Source: Halobacillus_B sp963739045 (GTDB lineage: Bacteria > Bacillota > Bacilli > Bacillales > Halobacillaceae). From it: 64,000 bases of DNA. The stretch's first letter is position 1. Every line of letters starts with the position of its first letter. Shown piece by piece: positions 53,388-61,631 of this stretch. The position numbers were made by a program, and so were the translations under genes. Below the pieces are notes generated by a model that saw only the letters and a program-made list of their open reading frames with translations, had not been told where the DNA came from and made no database searches. The stretch spans positions 620,001 to 684,000 of the forward strand of contig CAVTYY010000004.1 of the NCBI GenBank assembly GCA_963739045.1, given 5' to 3'.

Positions 53388-54224
53388 TTGTCCCGGAAAA
53401 CAATCGCAAATGATTTGAGGAAATGGATTGATCACACGAAAGGCTATCAGGCAAACGATTTTGAAATGATTTATGATGACTGGGTGAACCAAAGGTTTTA
53501 TCGTCTAGATGAAAGTATTAAGCAAAAGTTCTTTTCAAAATTAGATGCTTGGCTGTTTCACACGCATGCCTTCTTACAGGGGACTTCTTTTCAAAATGAT
53601 GCTAGAGAGCGGATTCTAAAAATCGGGCGGATATTCGAAAAAGATATAGACCAGATTAACGACTTACAGAACTTGACAATTGATCAATTAACGTATATTG
53701 CAGAACAGCAAGTAGCAAGAGGAAGGCTGTATTCTTTTACCCAGGGCGGGTTAACAGGTACAGGAGGGTGGCTTCTGTTAGGTGTAGATTTTCCACTTAT
53801 GATGGTATTGAACTTAAGAGCAGTACAGTTAATAGGATTGACGTTTGGACACGAAATGAATCACCCATATGAAATGATGCTTTCTTTGAAAGTGTTTCAT
53901 GCTGCCACCCTGCCTAAACGTATGCAGTCTTTCGCTTGGGAAGAATTGGTGAATGAAGTAAGAAACAATAATGACCCTTATTTATTCGAAGGAAATGATA
54001 AATTAACTAATGAAACGTGGCTGGAGCAGCCTTTCAAACAAACTTTTAAATCATTATTCATTCTGATGTTTAGGAAGAAGCTCTTTCAAGGAATCCCTTT
54101 GATCAGCGTAGCAATTGGCTCTTATTCAAATTATCAGTTAACTAAGCATGTAACTGATTTTGCTATGAGATTTTATCAGTACCGCTATTTAAAAAGTGGA
54201 GAGGAGAGTTCAGATGGCTCTTAA
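53388..54224 (+). CDS. EcsC-family protein
   Basis: 278 residues from the TTG at 53388, 9 bases after AAGGAG (the TTG at 53370 overlaps that site). EcsC-domain features: SFTQGGLTGTGGWLLLGVDFPLMMVLNLRAVQLIG forms a hydrophobic glycine-rich hairpin (residues about 125-160); the rest is helical, with the conserved HPYEMMLSLKV. EcsC of B. subtilis is the third gene of the ecsABC transporter operon; here no ABC genes are near. Role unknown. Its end overlaps moaB by 11 bases. Confidence 0.75.
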   Translation: MSRKTIANDLRKWIDHTKGYQANDFEMIYDDWVNQRFYRLDESIKQKFFSKLDAWLFHTHAFLQGTSFQNDARERILKIGRIFEKDIDQINDLQNLTIDQLTYIAEQQVARGRLYSFTQGGLTGTGGWLLLGVDFPLMMVLNLRAVQLIGLTFGHEMNHPYEMMLSLKVFHAATLPKRMQSFAWEELVNEVRNNNDPYLFEGNDKLTNETWLEQPFKQTFKSLFILMFRKKLFQGIPLISVAIGSYSNYQLTKHVTDFAMRFYQYRYLKSGEESSDGS

Positions 54225-54726
54225 GGATCATAAAAGAAATGCTCCTGAAAGTGTAAGGTGTATGATTATAACGGTGAGTGATACGAGAGATAAGAATACA
54301 GATAAGAGCGGTAAATTAATAAAAGACTTTTTGGAAGAACATGGCCATAAAGTCAGCAGTTACATTATCGTGAAAGACGAAAGAGAACTTATAGAAAAAG
54401 CTTTACATAAAGGAATTGAAAACGAAGAGGTGGAAGTGATTGTTACGAATGGGGGGACTGGAATCGCTCCAAGAGATGTAACGATAGAAGCGGTGGAATC
54501 ACTCATTGATAAGGAGATCTCTGGATTTGGAGAACTGTTTCGAATGCTAAGTTATACCGAGGATATAGGCTCTGCAGCACTGTTATCAAGAGCAGTGGCA
54601 GGTGTTGCCCGCAAGACGGCCATTTTTTCGACCCCGGGTTCTTCTGGAGCCGTGAATTTAGCTATGAGGAGATTAATTATCCCAGAAATAACACACGTGG
54701 CAGCAGAGCTGAAGAAAGGCCATTAA
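54214..54726 (+). CDS. moaB: Molybdenum cofactor biosynthesis protein B
   Basis: 170 residues from the ATG at 54214 after GAGGAGAG. MoaB/Mog fold: ITVSDTRDKNTDKSGKLI (nucleotide side), VTNGGTGIAPRDVTIEA (molybdopterin loop) and LPGS-like FSTPGSSGAVNLAMRRLI. Binds and adenylylates molybdopterin. Length is usual. No other moa genes in the window. Overlap with the EcsC-like gene suggests coupled translation. Confidence 0.92.
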   Translation: MALKDHKRNAPESVRCMIITVSDTRDKNTDKSGKLIKDFLEEHGHKVSSYIIVKDERELIEKALHKGIENEEVEVIVTNGGTGIAPRDVTIEAVESLIDKEISGFGELFRMLSYTEDIGSAALLSRAVAGVARKTAIFSTPGSSGAVNLAMRRLIIPEITHVAAELKKGH

Positions 54727-54727
54727 A

Positions 54728-54760
54728 GAACTCCTCATCTTGTGTAGATGAGGAGTTCAA
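54728..54760. terminator. Hairpin between moaB and the universal stress gene
   Basis: GAACTCCTCATCT and AGATGAGGAGTTC form a 13-base-pair stem with a 5-base loop. No strong T-run on either side, so it may be a weak terminator for both convergent genes. Confidence 0.6.
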
Positions 54761-54767
54761 TGTTCAA

Positions 54768-55214
54768 TCAGGCATCATGCTCCCGTACAACTAGTACATC
54801 ACACTTGGCGTATCTTGTGATATGCTCAGAAACACTTCCGATAAAAAAACGTTCCATCGCATTGAGACCTGTGGCACCGCAAATAATTAGATCTGCTTGA
54901 TATTTGGGAGCCACATCTTTTGCGATCTTCACTTTAGGAGAGCCATAATCGATATCCACCACGACATTGGTAACTCCAGCTTCTTCTGCTTTTTGCTGAT
55001 AGTTATTCAGCAGTTCAGTTGCGTACTTTTCTGCCCTAATGGCGAGAGACCGGTCATACGCCTCTACGGTAGCGAAAGCACGTGTATCTACAACATGAGA
55101 TAATATCAGTTTCGCATCATTACGATTAGCGATATCAATAGCTTTCTTAAAGGCTACCTCAGCAGTTTCTGATCCATCTACAGCCACCACAATATCTTTA
55201 TATTCAAATTTCAT
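54768..55214 (-). CDS. Universal stress protein (UspA family)
   Basis: 148 residues from the ATG at 55214 with GGGAGAG; the ATG at 55232 is further from a good site. Fold: IVVAVDGSETAEVAFKKAI at the N terminus and the ATP-binding motif GATGLNAMERFFIGSVSEHI (G-2x-G-9x-G-S/T) near residues 113-135. Probably binds ATP. Related to YxiE/NhaX in B. subtilis. Function general stress, not more precise. Confidence 0.9.
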   Translation of the reverse strand: MKFEYKDIVVAVDGSETAEVAFKKAIDIANRNDAKLILSHVVDTRAFATVEAYDRSLAIRAEKYATELLNNYQQKAEEAGVTNVVVDIDYGSPKVKIAKDVAPKYQADLIICGATGLNAMERFFIGSVSEHITRYAKCDVLVVREHDA

Positions 55215-55435
55215 TATGGACTCTCCCTTCACTAAGTTAATTCTATTATACCATGTGTAAAGGAAAGATAGACCAGCTCCAACGGGATAAAATGGAGAAT
55301 TTTGTGAATATTACGGGCGAGGTGATGTAATAGAATAGGTGAGAACAGTCTTTTAAGCAGAGCAGCAGGGAGAACCATCCGGTAGCTGGGACGTAAACAA
55401 CAGAACCCCGTCCGAGTAGGAAGGGGTTGCCCTGA
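55215..55435. other. Intergenic stretch with a GC-rich hairpin
   Basis: 221 bases between two minus-strand genes. On the minus strand AACCCC and GGGGTT (55399-55431) with CTGTTGTTT after could end the permease transcript. A minus-strand 72-residue frame (55246-55464) overlaps the permease end and has no ribosome site, so I reject it. No gene seen. Confidence 0.45.
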
Positions 55436-56761
55436 TTAGGTCCAGTTTCGTTTGTACATAACAATAGGATAGAGAATAAATAACAGAATAAAGGTTAGAA
55501 ATCCAGGGGACCATTCATGAGGTAAGCTGAAATAAACCAGACACCCCAATCCAATGCTTCCCAAGGCATATTTATTCATGCCAGAGGACTTGGATAAATG
55601 TGATAAAGCCTTTTGATCCAAGTACATACGTTTAACGATTAGAAAGTCACTGGAGATCACTGCTGAAATAGGAATCACAAGTCCTCCTAAGAGGGATATA
55701 TAGGATTCTGCTTCATTTACTAGATCAGGGAAGCCGCTCAAGATGATCCCAAAGAGACCAAATAATACCGCACTCTGGATTCGAGTTAGTCCGCTAAAGG
55801 TATTTAATAAACTGTAACCCCCCGTATAAGCATTACTTATATTAATAGATACCATGGAGATGATGGCAGTTAAGGTAATAATACCAATAAGGACCGGAGA
55901 GTCGGTTTGATTGCTTGAGGATACATAAGGATTGATATTATGGAATAAGGAGGCAGAAGAACAACCGATAAATGCGGTAATAAAAAAGCCAATGCCATTC
56001 CCTGCAAGCAGTCCCCATAAACCGTGCAGCGGAGTCTTAGCATAACGAGTCATATCAGCTGCAGCACTTACTCCAGACACATACTGCACAAAGGCAAGAC
56101 TAGCAAATAAAAACATACTGGAAATAGATCCATTTACTTGAGCAGGCTCGAACCCAGCTGTCTGAGTTTCAGGAGTAGTAAAGTATATATAGAGGATGGC
56201 TAGTTCTCCAAGTATTAAAATAGGCAGAAAATAAGTGGTTGCTTTTTTTACTGCCTCAAACCCTATAATCGCCAGGGCTGCCATTAACATGGAAAGCGGA
56301 ATAGAAAAAAGTAAAAAGGGAGGTTCATTTCCTGTTAACCGCACGACCAGCTGTTGAATGACATAGGTTCCTCCAATGGTTTGAACACTAAACCAATATA
56401 AAGAAGTTAAACTTCGAATAGGTGAAGATAAAAAACGTGCTCCCTTCACTCCGAGCATGGTGCGAATTGCATACTGAGCTGGTATTCCCAGCCTTGAACC
56501 GGGTAGAGATAGAAGAGAAACAAATAAAAAACCTAAAAGGGCACCAAAGCATGTGGAAAGTACGCCTTCCCAGAAAGATAATTTCCCTTCCAGTATGGCG
56601 AGGGCAGGAATCAAGAAATTCCCCGCATTTGCAGCTACAGCTATTTGAATAAAAGCAAAGCGGTACCAGGGTGTGACTTGTTTATGAGGGGGGACGGGTT
56701 CTAACCCGTAAGTTTCAATCAATTCATATTGAGTAATCTGTGCTTTCCCGATGCTGAACAC
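55436..56761 (-). CDS. NCS1-family (cytosine/purine/allantoin-type) permease
   Basis: 441 residues with about 12 membrane helices. NCS1 features: N-terminal soluble stretch with YGLEPVPPH, AANAGNFLIPALAI, SLPGSRLGIPAQYAIR and VSGVSAAADMTRYAKTP (the conserved ADMTRY loop). Imports a nucleobase or related compound with H+ or Na+. The substrate is not clear; CodB-like is likely. The start is a GTG only one base after AAAAGGAG, an unusually short spacing; no better start is visible downstream. Confidence 0.85.
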   Translation of the reverse strand: MFSIGKAQITQYELIETYGLEPVPPHKQVTPWYRFAFIQIAVAANAGNFLIPALAILEGKLSFWEGVLSTCFGALLGFLFVSLLSLPGSRLGIPAQYAIRTMLGVKGARFLSSPIRSLTSLYWFSVQTIGGTYVIQQLVVRLTGNEPPFLLFSIPLSMLMAALAIIGFEAVKKATTYFLPILILGELAILYIYFTTPETQTAGFEPAQVNGSISSMFLFASLAFVQYVSGVSAAADMTRYAKTPLHGLWGLLAGNGIGFFITAFIGCSSASLFHNINPYVSSSNQTDSPVLIGIITLTAIISMVSINISNAYTGGYSLLNTFSGLTRIQSAVLFGLFGIILSGFPDLVNEAESYISLLGGLVIPISAVISSDFLIVKRMYLDQKALSHLSKSSGMNKYALGSIGLGCLVYFSLPHEWSPGFLTFILLFILYPIVMYKRNWT

Positions 56762-56858
56762 GCTCCTTTTAACGAACTAATTGTACAAAAACCTTCCATG
56801 CTTGTAAATATTGAAGCGAGCATTGCTGCAAGCAATTGAATATAAGGAGGACCATACA

Positions 56859-57617
56859 ATGCGACATGCGATTATTACTGCAGGAACTAAAGGTTTAGGA
56901 AAAAAAGTGACGGAAAACTTTCTTAAGAATGGACGATCAGTTACGGTCACATATCGTTCTGACAAAAAAAAGGCCATGGAATTGCTTGAAGAATACCCTC
57001 AATATGCGTCTGTTATCCATATTGTTAAGGTGGATGTCACAATACGGCAAGATATAGAAAGATTGATAAATGAAACAATAGAAAAGTTTGGACGCGTGGA
57101 TTATTTAATTAATAATGCAGGACCGTATATATTTGAGAGGAAAAAATTAATGGATTATTCTCAAGAAGAGTGGGACGCTATGATTAGAGGGAATTTAGAT
57201 TCCGTCTTCTTTCTGTTGAAAGGAGTCGTGCCCTACATGAGAAAACAAAAATTCGGACGGATCATAAACTATGGGTTCCAAGGAGCTGGATCTGCTTCTG
57301 GGTGGATTTACAGGTCAGCATTTGCTGCGGCAAAGGTAGGATTAGTGTCTCTTACAAAATCGATCGCGTTTGAAGAAGCGGAATTTGGAATTACTTCGAA
57401 TATGATCTGCCCCGGGAATATTACTGGCGAAATGAAAGAAGCAACGATTGAGCAAGGGAAGTTGGTCCATGATCCTGATACACCCATAGGGAGACCGGGG
57501 ACAGGCGGGGATATTGCAAGGACGATAGAATTCTTATGTGATGAGAATGCCGATATGTCAACTGGTGCCATCTATGAAATAACCGGCGGTTTGGATGTTA
57601 TTCATAAACATCGATAG
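56859..57617 (+). CDS. ytkK: Short-chain dehydrogenase-like protein YtkK
   Basis: 252 residues from the ATG at 56859 after AAGGAGG. Rossmann motif is ITAGTKGLGKKV (TGxxxGxG-like), then NNAGPYIF. The catalytic Tyr of YxxxK is Phe here: SAFAAAKVG near residue 163. The Ser that usually precedes it is not obvious either (NYGFQGAGSASG). Likely an SDR fold with altered or no dehydrogenase activity. Its neighbour ald is shared with the B. subtilis region. Confidence 0.82.
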   Translation: MRHAIITAGTKGLGKKVTENFLKNGRSVTVTYRSDKKKAMELLEEYPQYASVIHIVKVDVTIRQDIERLINETIEKFGRVDYLINNAGPYIFERKKLMDYSQEEWDAMIRGNLDSVFFLLKGVVPYMRKQKFGRIINYGFQGAGSASGWIYRSAFAAAKVGLVSLTKSIAFEEAEFGITSNMICPGNITGEMKEATIEQGKLVHDPDTPIGRPGTGGDIARTIEFLCDENADMSTGAIYEITGGLDVIHKHR

Positions 57618-57790
57618 GAAAACTGAAAATTCCAACAGAAGGAAAAGGGGTTTGGAAAGCTGCGTCCTTTTGTTACAATGAAAAGGCTTTCATTAGATTC
57701 AACTATTCACTGCATCTAATTGGTGTTATAGTTGAAATCGAAGAAAAAGGACTAGTGTCCTGAATGAATGAAATGGGAGGTTGGAAGCCC

Positions 57791-58909
57791 GTGAGAATCG
57801 GAATACCAAGAGAAGTAAAAAACAATGAAAATCGTGTAGCAATGACGCCTGCTGGTGTTATTTCTTTAGTGAATGCAGGTCACGAGGTCTTTGTGGAAAC
57901 TAGTGCAGGAGAAGGATCCAGCTTTATAGATGAACAATATCAAGAAGCTGGGGCTGTTATAGTTTCGACTGCTAAAGAAGCCTGGAGTCAGGAAATGGTT
58001 ATGAAAGTAAAAGAGCCTCTTCCAGAAGAATACGGCTACTTTTATGAAGGACTTATACTATTTACTTATTTACATTTAGCTCCTGAACCAGAACTTACTA
58101 AAGCATTAATTGATAATAAAGTGGTGGCTATTGCTTATGAAACGGTACAGCTTCCTAACGGGTCCCTGCCTTTGCTTACGCCTATGAGTGAAGTTGCTGG
58201 CAGGATGGCCTCTCAAATTGGCGCCCAGTTCCTGGAGAAATCTCATGGCGGAAAAGGTGTACTGCTCGGAGGAATCCCCGGGGTTAGGCGCGGCCGCGTT
58301 ACGGTTATTGGCGGCGGAGTCGTAGGTACAAACGCTGCTAAAATTGCCATGGGTCTGGGAGCGGACGTAACCATCATAGATTTGAATCCTGAGCGGCTTC
58401 GTCAGCTGGATGATATTTTTGGTTCAGATATTAACACATTAATGTCAAACCCGCTTAATATTCAGGAAGCTTTGGAAGAGTCTGATTTAGTTGTAGGGGC
58501 AGTGCTTATACCTGGAGCAAAGGCACCTAAACTTGTGACCGAGGATATGGTCAAGGCCATGCCGGAAGGGTCAGTGATTGTTGATGTGGCAATTGACCAG
58601 GGAGGAATTTTTGCTACTACCGATCGGATTACGACTCATGATGACCCTACATATGTGAAGCATGGAGTGGTTCATTACGCCGTAGCTAATATGCCGGGTG
58701 CAGTCCCAAGAACGTCAACAATGGGGCTTACGAACGTGACAGTACCATATGCTTTGCAGCTTGCTAATAAAGGATACAAGCAGGCTTGTAAAGATAATGA
58801 GGCATTATTTAAGGGGATTAATACAGCTGAAGGTTATGTAACCTATCAGGCTGTGGCTGAAGCGCACAATCTTAATTATGCAAGTGCTCACGATATTCTA
58901 AACATCTAA
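57791..58909 (+). CDS. ald: Alanine dehydrogenase
   Basis: 372 residues from the GTG at 57791, giving MRIGIPREVKNNENRVAM, the usual start; GGGAGG is 11 bases upstream. An ATG at 57764 would add 9 unusual residues. Substrate residues: Lys in MVMKVKEP (about 75) and His in LFTYLHLAP (about 96). The NAD loop is VIGGGVVGTNAAKIA (about 173-187). Reversible L-alanine to pyruvate and ammonia with NAD. In B. subtilis induced by AdeR; no regulator gene is adjacent here. Confidence 0.96.
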   Translation: MRIGIPREVKNNENRVAMTPAGVISLVNAGHEVFVETSAGEGSSFIDEQYQEAGAVIVSTAKEAWSQEMVMKVKEPLPEEYGYFYEGLILFTYLHLAPEPELTKALIDNKVVAIAYETVQLPNGSLPLLTPMSEVAGRMASQIGAQFLEKSHGGKGVLLGGIPGVRRGRVTVIGGGVVGTNAAKIAMGLGADVTIIDLNPERLRQLDDIFGSDINTLMSNPLNIQEALEESDLVVGAVLIPGAKAPKLVTEDMVKAMPEGSVIVDVAIDQGGIFATTDRITTHDDPTYVKHGVVHYAVANMPGAVPRTSTMGLTNVTVPYALQLANKGYKQACKDNEALFKGINTAEGYVTYQAVAEAHNLNYASAHDILNI

Positions 58910-58924
58910 TACACCACGAAGATT

Positions 58925-58957
58925 CAGCAGAACAAAACCCGTTCTGCTGTTTTTTTA
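58925..58957 (+). terminator. Terminator after ald
   Basis: CAGCAGAAC and GTTCTGCTG form a 9-base-pair stem with a 7-base loop, then eight T. Confidence 0.9.
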
Positions 58958-59026
58958 TTTAGATTCCGTCTGATGGTGAATGGTGACGGTTAGAAGAGTC
59001 AGCTTGTGGAGAACATCTTAATATTT

Positions 59027-59076
59027 CGAAATCAAGTCTTCCAGAAAAGTGCAGGATTGTGGAAGACTCGATTTCG
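59027..59076. repeat. Inverted repeat of 16-base arms
   Basis: CGAAATCAAGTCTTCC (59027-59042) and GGAAGACTCGATTTCG (59061-59076) are complementary with one mismatch, 18-base loop. No T-run. It borders the full intergenic repeat copy and may be part of that element's structure. Confidence 0.75.
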
Positions 59077-59107
59077 AGGTAATTAATGCCCGTTACCTGA
59101 TTAAGAG

Positions 59108-59232
59108 TAAGGGCGGCGGGGAAACGATTCGCTTTCCTGTGGGGGAACTGGCGAGCTTCCTCGCTCGTTTCACTCCCTGTGGGATCTCGCCTAGTACCTT
59201 CTCCCACGGGAGTCTCACCGTTTCCCCGCCAC
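59108..59232 (-). repeat. Dispersed Bacillaceae-type intergenic repeat, full copy
   Basis: On the minus strand it reads GGCGGGGAAACGGTGAGACT, then a CCCGTGGGAG...ATCCCACAGGG pairing, a GCGAGGAAGCTCGC hairpin and CAGGAAAGCG, and ends AATCGTTTCCCCGCC, so the two ends are complementary. The same word order occurs in the two halves at 59549 and 61320. From memory this class is common in Bacillaceae genomes; I cannot cite a name. Confidence 0.75.
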
Positions 59233-59548
59233 CCTACCCATAGGTTGATGAACGGACCTTATCCAATGTCTTCCGAGTTACTTGTTAACTAACTATTCTT
59301 TGTAACAGACCGTCTTTCCAATCATTGAAAGGGCATCACTATTTGTTTCCGTTTCATCCAATCAAGGTAGAAGGGAAGGGAATGACGCACAGTTTCCCGA
59401 CAATCCATTCAATGGAGATACAAGTCTCTTCCCGAAGAATAGCATCATCACTTCCTCCATATTAGAAGAGATATGCTCATGGGACATGTATGCTGACACT
59501 AGAATTTTCGCTTTTTCTTGAAGGGGTTTCGAGATTCTATTATGGCAA

Positions 59549-59573
59549 GGGGGCGGAGGGAAACGGTGAGACT
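59549..59573 (+). repeat. Left half of an interrupted intergenic repeat
   Basis: GGGGGCGGAGGGAAACGGTGAGACT, the same opening as the full copy at 59232-59108 in the other orientation. It breaks off near the CT at 59572-59573, where I place the IS110 boundary. Confidence 0.65.
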
Positions 59574-59587
59574 CCCTCCGGAAAAGT

Positions 59588-59940
59588 TGATACATCAAGG
59601 GTTACAAGCTGTTTTTACCGGTTGAAAAATTTTTTTAAGCGCGAAATTAAGCTCATTATATTCCTTTTCTTGAAAAATAAGTCATTGATGGTTACGCGTT
59701 GCGTTTCCTCATTGAAAGAGGTTGTTGTCTTTTATAAAGCGATGCATCTTGGATCTCTGCTTTCTTATGAGGACGTACCCTCCCATGTCTCTTGGCGTCG
59801 TGCGCCTACATTCCTTCGTTCGGTCTCGTCATAAGGCAGAGGCCGGCCTGTTTCTCCTGCTTGGACTCGTAGTCTCCCGTCTCGCCTGGCGCCAGCTTCT
59901 CCATGTCATCTTATGAGGTCATTCTTCGATAAATGTTGGT
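59588..59940 (-). ncRNA. Non-coding end of the IS110 element, candidate bridge (seek) RNA region
   Basis: 353 bases downstream of the transposase without a supportable gene. Contains CTTATGA (59764-59770) with TCATAAG (59829-59835), an inner GGCG/CGCC hairpin (59794-59806), CTGGCGCCAG (59886-59895), and a second CTTATGAGG at 59910-59918. IS110/IS1111 elements are known to encode a structured guide RNA in a non-coding end. The RNA itself is an inference. Confidence 0.4.
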
Positions 59941-61218
59941 TCACGCTGCCTGTTTGAGACAGTGAAGATCCTCTTTCATTCGGTCCTCATTAAATGAAAC
60001 GTGGTGATTCGATAAACCAAAAAAGATTTTTAATAGTTTTCCGCAAAGGACTACCATTGCTTCTTTTTTCTTCAAAGGATTATGGGCACGTGTAATGTAG
60101 TATTGATACAATTCCTGAAATACGCTGTTATTCTGAAGCAAAGGCAAAATGGCACGATAAAGAAGGCTGCGGAGATGTTTCCGCCCTCGTTTGGAAATTT
60201 TCTTCTCTCCTTTGTGCGTTCCAGAGGAGTTCTCTCGAAGTGTTAACCCCGCTAATTTAATGAGTTGGCGTGGGTGTTTGTACTGTTTGAGAGATCCGGT
60301 TTCCGCTAATAAATCAATGACCGTATTTTCTCCGATGCCTGGAATCGAGACAAGGTACTCGTATTCCTCTAGCTGTGAAGCAAGTTCATTCAATCGAATT
60401 TGGATTGCCTCTAGTCGATGTTCGATCAGAAGGAATTGGTCGACAAGGGTATCGATCTCAAATCTTGCCATCTCCATCCCTTTTGTAAGCCCAATGGATG
60501 CTTCCGCTGCACGCTTCATTTCTCGTATCGTTTTCTTCGCAGGGGCACGTACGCCTGCCTTTTCTTTGTAGTTCAGGACAAGTTCCTCGACTTCTTTTTG
60601 GATAAGGTCTTGAGGAAAAGGTGTGTGCTTCAACATGGCGCAAGCTAATTGACCAAAGCCTTTAATCACCGTTTTAAACTCCGGGAAGTATTGGTCTAAC
60701 CATCCTGTCATCTGGTTTTTCAGACGGGCTTGTTCCTCTTTAAGTTTCCATCTCATGGAAGAACCGTTTCTGAGTTCAGCTTCCACCCCTTCTGGGATCC
60801 TAGGATAGCTAAAATGGCCACCAACCATAAGTTTCCCAATCACACGAGCGTCCTTTTGGTCATTTTTCGTTTGAAGGTTATCATCAAACTCTTTCGTTCT
60901 TTTGACATGCATGGGATTGACGACCACGAAGGGAATATCTGCGTCCATGAGGTAGGAAGCGAGATTCATCCAGTAATGCCCGGTGGGTTCAAACCCTATC
61001 AATACGCGGTCCTTCTTGTGACCTTGGAGCCATCCTTTCACTTTTTGGTGAAAGTCTCGGAACCCTTCCAAACTTTGATGAAAGCCAATGGGGCGTTGAA
61101 GCTCGCGTCCGCGATCGTCCAAAGCGCATGCATAGTGCGTTTTCTTAGCGATATCGATTCCAATGACCAGGGTGTCTTCGGTCATTTGATTTATTTTATT
61201 ATTCCGATTATGATTCAA
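59941..61218 (-). CDS. IS110-family transposase (DEDD recombinase)
   Basis: 425 residues from the TTG at 61218 after AAAAGGAGG; the longer frame from 61290 has no site. N-terminal RuvC-like DEDD domain: VIGIDIAKKTHYACALD (first Asp), IGFEPTGHYW (Glu), KNDQKDARVIG (last two Asp). C-terminal Transposase_20 domain with VSIPGIGENTVIDLLAETG, RENSSGTHKGEKKISKRG and the catalytic Ser region. Looks intact, so the element may be active. Confidence 0.95.
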   Translation of the reverse strand: MNHNRNNKINQMTEDTLVIGIDIAKKTHYACALDDRGRELQRPIGFHQSLEGFRDFHQKVKGWLQGHKKDRVLIGFEPTGHYWMNLASYLMDADIPFVVVNPMHVKRTKEFDDNLQTKNDQKDARVIGKLMVGGHFSYPRIPEGVEAELRNGSSMRWKLKEEQARLKNQMTGWLDQYFPEFKTVIKGFGQLACAMLKHTPFPQDLIQKEVEELVLNYKEKAGVRAPAKKTIREMKRAAEASIGLTKGMEMARFEIDTLVDQFLLIEHRLEAIQIRLNELASQLEEYEYLVSIPGIGENTVIDLLAETGSLKQYKHPRQLIKLAGLTLRENSSGTHKGEKKISKRGRKHLRSLLYRAILPLLQNNSVFQELYQYYITRAHNPLKKKEAMVVLCGKLLKIFFGLSNHHVSFNEDRMKEDLHCLKQAA

Positions 61219-61631
61219 GGGGAGTCCTCCTTTTGATGTTTGTATTTGGTTGTACAAATGCATCATAACGGAGGGCTTTTTTCTATACAAGTGCCCTTAT
61301 TCTAAATCCCACAGGAATCTCCTGTGGGAATTGCGGGACAGCTGAGACCCCACAGAGCTGTGCTCGAGGAGGCTCAGCGCCCGCCCCACGGAAAGCGATC
61401 CTTTTCCCGCAGACCCCTAAACTCCCCCTATAGTCTCGAAACTGAGTCTTCAAGAATTGGGAGCTTTTATAGAATATGGATAACTAGGTTTGATAATTAT
61501 TTCCTGACTTTAACCTCAACACTAGGTTTTTGCAGAGTTTTTTTGTTAAAATAAATACAAATATGAAACCATTGAATAACCTCATCCGTACTTGTAAGTG
61601 CCGAGGTCATAAATAGAGGAGAGGTGAGCAC
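61219..61631. other. Gene-free stretch from the transposase start to the DUF4178 gene
   Basis: 413 bases. 61219-61320 is the 5' end of the IS. 61320-61412 is the right half of the interrupted repeat. The rest, 61413-61631, is AT-rich, with GTCTCGAAACTGAGTC near 61433, and should hold the promoter of the PspA cluster; TAAAATAAATAC near 61547 is a weak -10 candidate. Confidence 0.5.
61320..61412 (+). repeat. Right half of the interrupted intergenic repeat
   Basis: TCCTGTGGGAATTGCGGGAC, then GCTGAGACCCCACAG, a GAGGAGGCTC hairpin, CGCCCCACGGAAAGCG and CCTTTTCCCGC: the same order as the last two thirds of the full copy at 59108-59232 in the opposite orientation. Confidence 0.7.

Larger units (their letters stand above)
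58958..59571. other. Gene-free stretch between ald and the IS110 insertion
   Basis: About 610 bases. It holds a long inverted repeat (59027-59076), one full copy of a dispersed intergenic repeat in the minus orientation (59108-59232), and the start of a second copy in the plus orientation (from 59549). The span 59235-59545 between them shows no frame, repeat or hairpin that I can support. Confidence 0.6.
59572..61320 (-). mobile_element. IS110-family insertion sequence
   Basis: The transposase (59941-61218) with flanks. I place the ends at CT dinucleotides at 59572-59573 and 61319-61320: removing what lies between rejoins GAAACGGTGAGA-CT-CCTGTGGGAA, which restores the sense of the dispersed repeat. 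IS110 elements have no terminal inverted repeats and often use a CT core, so this is consistent, but the exact ends are inferred. About 1.75 kb, with 368 bases after and 102 before the transposase frame. Confidence 0.65.

Noticed and set aside
53242..53454. 70-residue minus-strand frame after ackA
   Set aside because: Covers the ackA terminator and the EcsC gene start; no ribosome site.
55246..55435. Riboswitch ahead of or after the NCS1 permease
   Set aside because: The stretch is downstream of the permease on its strand, and I could not match purine, preQ1 or TPP signature bases.
59490..59916. Plus-strand frames (114 and 64 residues) in the non-coding end of the IS
   Set aside because: Cross the proposed IS boundary, no ribosome sites, no recognisable motif; stem structures explain the region better.
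60191..61236. Plus-strand frames of 126 and 168 residues within the transposase
   Set aside because: Antisense to the conserved IS110 transposase; no ribosome sites.
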